A stretch of 23,155 nucleotides of DNA. Origin: Acidobacteriota bacterium. GTDB lineage: Bacteria; Acidobacteriota; Terriglobia; Terriglobales; Acidobacteriaceae. How positions within the stretch are numbered: the stretch's first letter is position 1; every line of letters begins with the position of its first letter. The translations under genes and the position numbers were made by a program. The notes beneath the pieces are model-generated. The model ran no database searches, was not told where the DNA came from, and saw nothing but the letters and a program-made list of their open reading frames with translations. The stretch lies in the NCBI GenBank assembly GCA_021780095.1, contig JAJXZK010000276.1:1-23155 (forward strand). Reading direction: 5' to 3'. Shown piece after piece: positions 22,182 to 23,155 of this stretch.

Positions 22182-23155
22182 TTAGTGGGGCGTTCCGTTG
22201 GTTTCGCTGGTCAACCGCCGGATCAGGTCCACTTCATGTTGGCGATAAGGCTTTCCGTCCGGATAGAACACATCGTGAAACCAGATGGGCGGCTTTTCCA
22301 GGACATACGGGCGCTGCCAGGAATCCCACGGCAGATTCGTCTGCGTCTTGCCATTGACCAGACCCCAGTTGATCGCCGCGGCGTTATACTTCATCGCAAT
22401 GGGAAGAATCGTGTCGAAGGTGCTGCCCACGCTGCGCGCCATATATTCCGTGCAGAAGATGGGCCGATGGTAGGTTTGCAACTGAACTATGTGATTCTCG
22501 AAATCCTCAGGCCAGCTGTAATTGTGGAACGACAAGATATCCGACTCGCCGATTTGGATCTTCTGTACTGGCTTCAGCTTAGAGAAATCTTCCCAGTCGC
22601 CGTAGAAAACTCCGCTGGTCAATGGTTGAATCGGATGCTGCAAGCGTGCCCATGCAAATACCTGCGGCAGTAGCTCCGCCACTAAACCGTTCTTTCCTTT
22701 TTCCTTTTGAGGTTTGTCGTAACTCTCGTCGCCACCGTTGTCGGGTTCGTTCCAGAGGTCCCACGCCAGAATGCGTGGATCATTCGCGAACGCCCCTACC
22801 ACGCCTTTCACATAGGCTTCTAGTCGCGGGTACTGCGTCGGGTCTGCGAGTGCCGTCATGCCGGGACCCTGTACCCATCCGGAGTTATGTACGCCCGGAA
22901 TCGGAGGATGCTGAGGCCCTAGCTTCGGCTCCGCCTCCCAGCACGAATCGAACAGCACAAAGATAGGTCGAATCTTGTGCTTATTCGAGATCGTCAGAAA
23001 TGTGTTGATGCGCTGCTGAAATCCGGCGGGGTCCTGCTGCCATAGCAAATCGTGCAGGAATACACGCATGGTGTTCATTCCGATGGCTTGCGCCCAGCCT
23101 AGTTCCTGGTCGATCTCCTCGGGGTTAAATGTCGCTGCCTGCCACATCTCCAATT
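22182..23155 (-). CDS. GH5-like glycoside hydrolase, N-terminus outside window
   Basis: The visible 3' part encodes about 323 residues and the frame continues to the window edge; the Met at 23153 is probably internal because it lies in mid-barrel sequence. It shows clan-A features: GMNTMRVFLHDLLW, RPIFVLFDSCW, ILAWDLWNEPDNGG with acid/base Glu (codon 22746-22748), SFHNYSWP, and IFCTEYMAR with nucleophile Glu (codon 22446-22448). This resembles GH5 cellulase/mannanase/xylanase-like enzymes; the substrate cannot be assigned. Signal peptide and promoter lie outside the window. It differs clearly from the GH5 enzyme at 4968-6383 and is not a duplicate. Confidence 0.82.
   Translation of the reverse strand, partial: LEMWQAATFNPEEIDQELGWAQAIGMNTMRVFLHDLLWQQDPAGFQQRINTFLTISNKHKIRPIFVLFDSCWEAEPKLGPQHPPIPGVHNSGWVQGPGMTALADPTQYPRLEAYVKGVVGAFANDPRILAWDLWNEPDNGGDESYDKPQKEKGKNGLVAELLPQVFAWARLQHPIQPLTSGVFYGDWEDFSKLKPVQKIQIGESDILSFHNYSWPEDFENHIVQLQTYHRPIFCTEYMARSVGSTFDTILPIAMKYNAAAINWGLVNGKTQTNLPWDSWQRPYVLEKPPIWFHDVFYPDGKPYRQHEVDLIRRLTSETNGTPH

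Overview
The window looks like part of a soil Acidobacteriota (Terriglobia-type) chromosome. That placement is an inference from gene content and protein style: a large B12-dependent ribonucleotide reductase, several secreted plant/fungal-polymer glycoside hydrolases, a chitinase N-terminal module of a type I associate with secreted Acidobacteriota proteins, and moderately GC-rich DNA. No rRNA or tRNA gene and no CRISPR array is visible.

Layout. (i) 1-1680: an accessory-looking edge. The first 65 bases encode, on the minus strand, the N-terminus of an IS630-type transposase. Next is a standalone minus-strand protein with proteasome-like Ntn-hydrolase hallmarks (N-terminal Thr, Asp, Lys, GSG), then about 0.6 kb with no convincing gene. 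(ii) 1681-4923: nrdJ, class II ribonucleotide reductase. Its probable terminator lies inside the last codons of the convergent gene. (iii) 4968-15823: a polysaccharide locus with a secreted GH5 enzyme, a GH18 chitinase fused to an unknown module, a small membrane protein, a LacI-family regulator, a CsxA-like GH2 exo-beta-D-glucosaminidase and a secreted discoidin-domain glycosidase. The GH2 and discoidin genes probably form one operon. (iv) 16034-22138: minus-strand household genes: FUSC-type membrane protein, APC amino acid permease, thiE, accC, accB and an M24 Xaa-Pro peptidase. (v) 22182-23155: the 3' part of another GH5-like enzyme running off the window.

How the genes may work together. 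GH18 (chitin to oligomers) plus exo-glucosaminidase (chitosan oligomers to GlcN) suggests use of fungal or arthropod chitin/chitosan, with the GH5 and discoidin enzymes acting on accompanying glycans. A 12-base sequence with a central CG, GAATCGTTTGAA, occurs over the lacI promoter and, inverted, just downstream of the promoter of the GH2 operon. A longer perfect palindrome with the same central CG lies directly in front of the GH5 gene. This fits autoregulation by the LacI protein and control of the adjacent hydrolases, but it is untested. No sugar transporter is visible in the window.

Functional calls come from motif recognition by eye; no database search was possible. Coordinates of promoters, operators and hairpins were read base by base.
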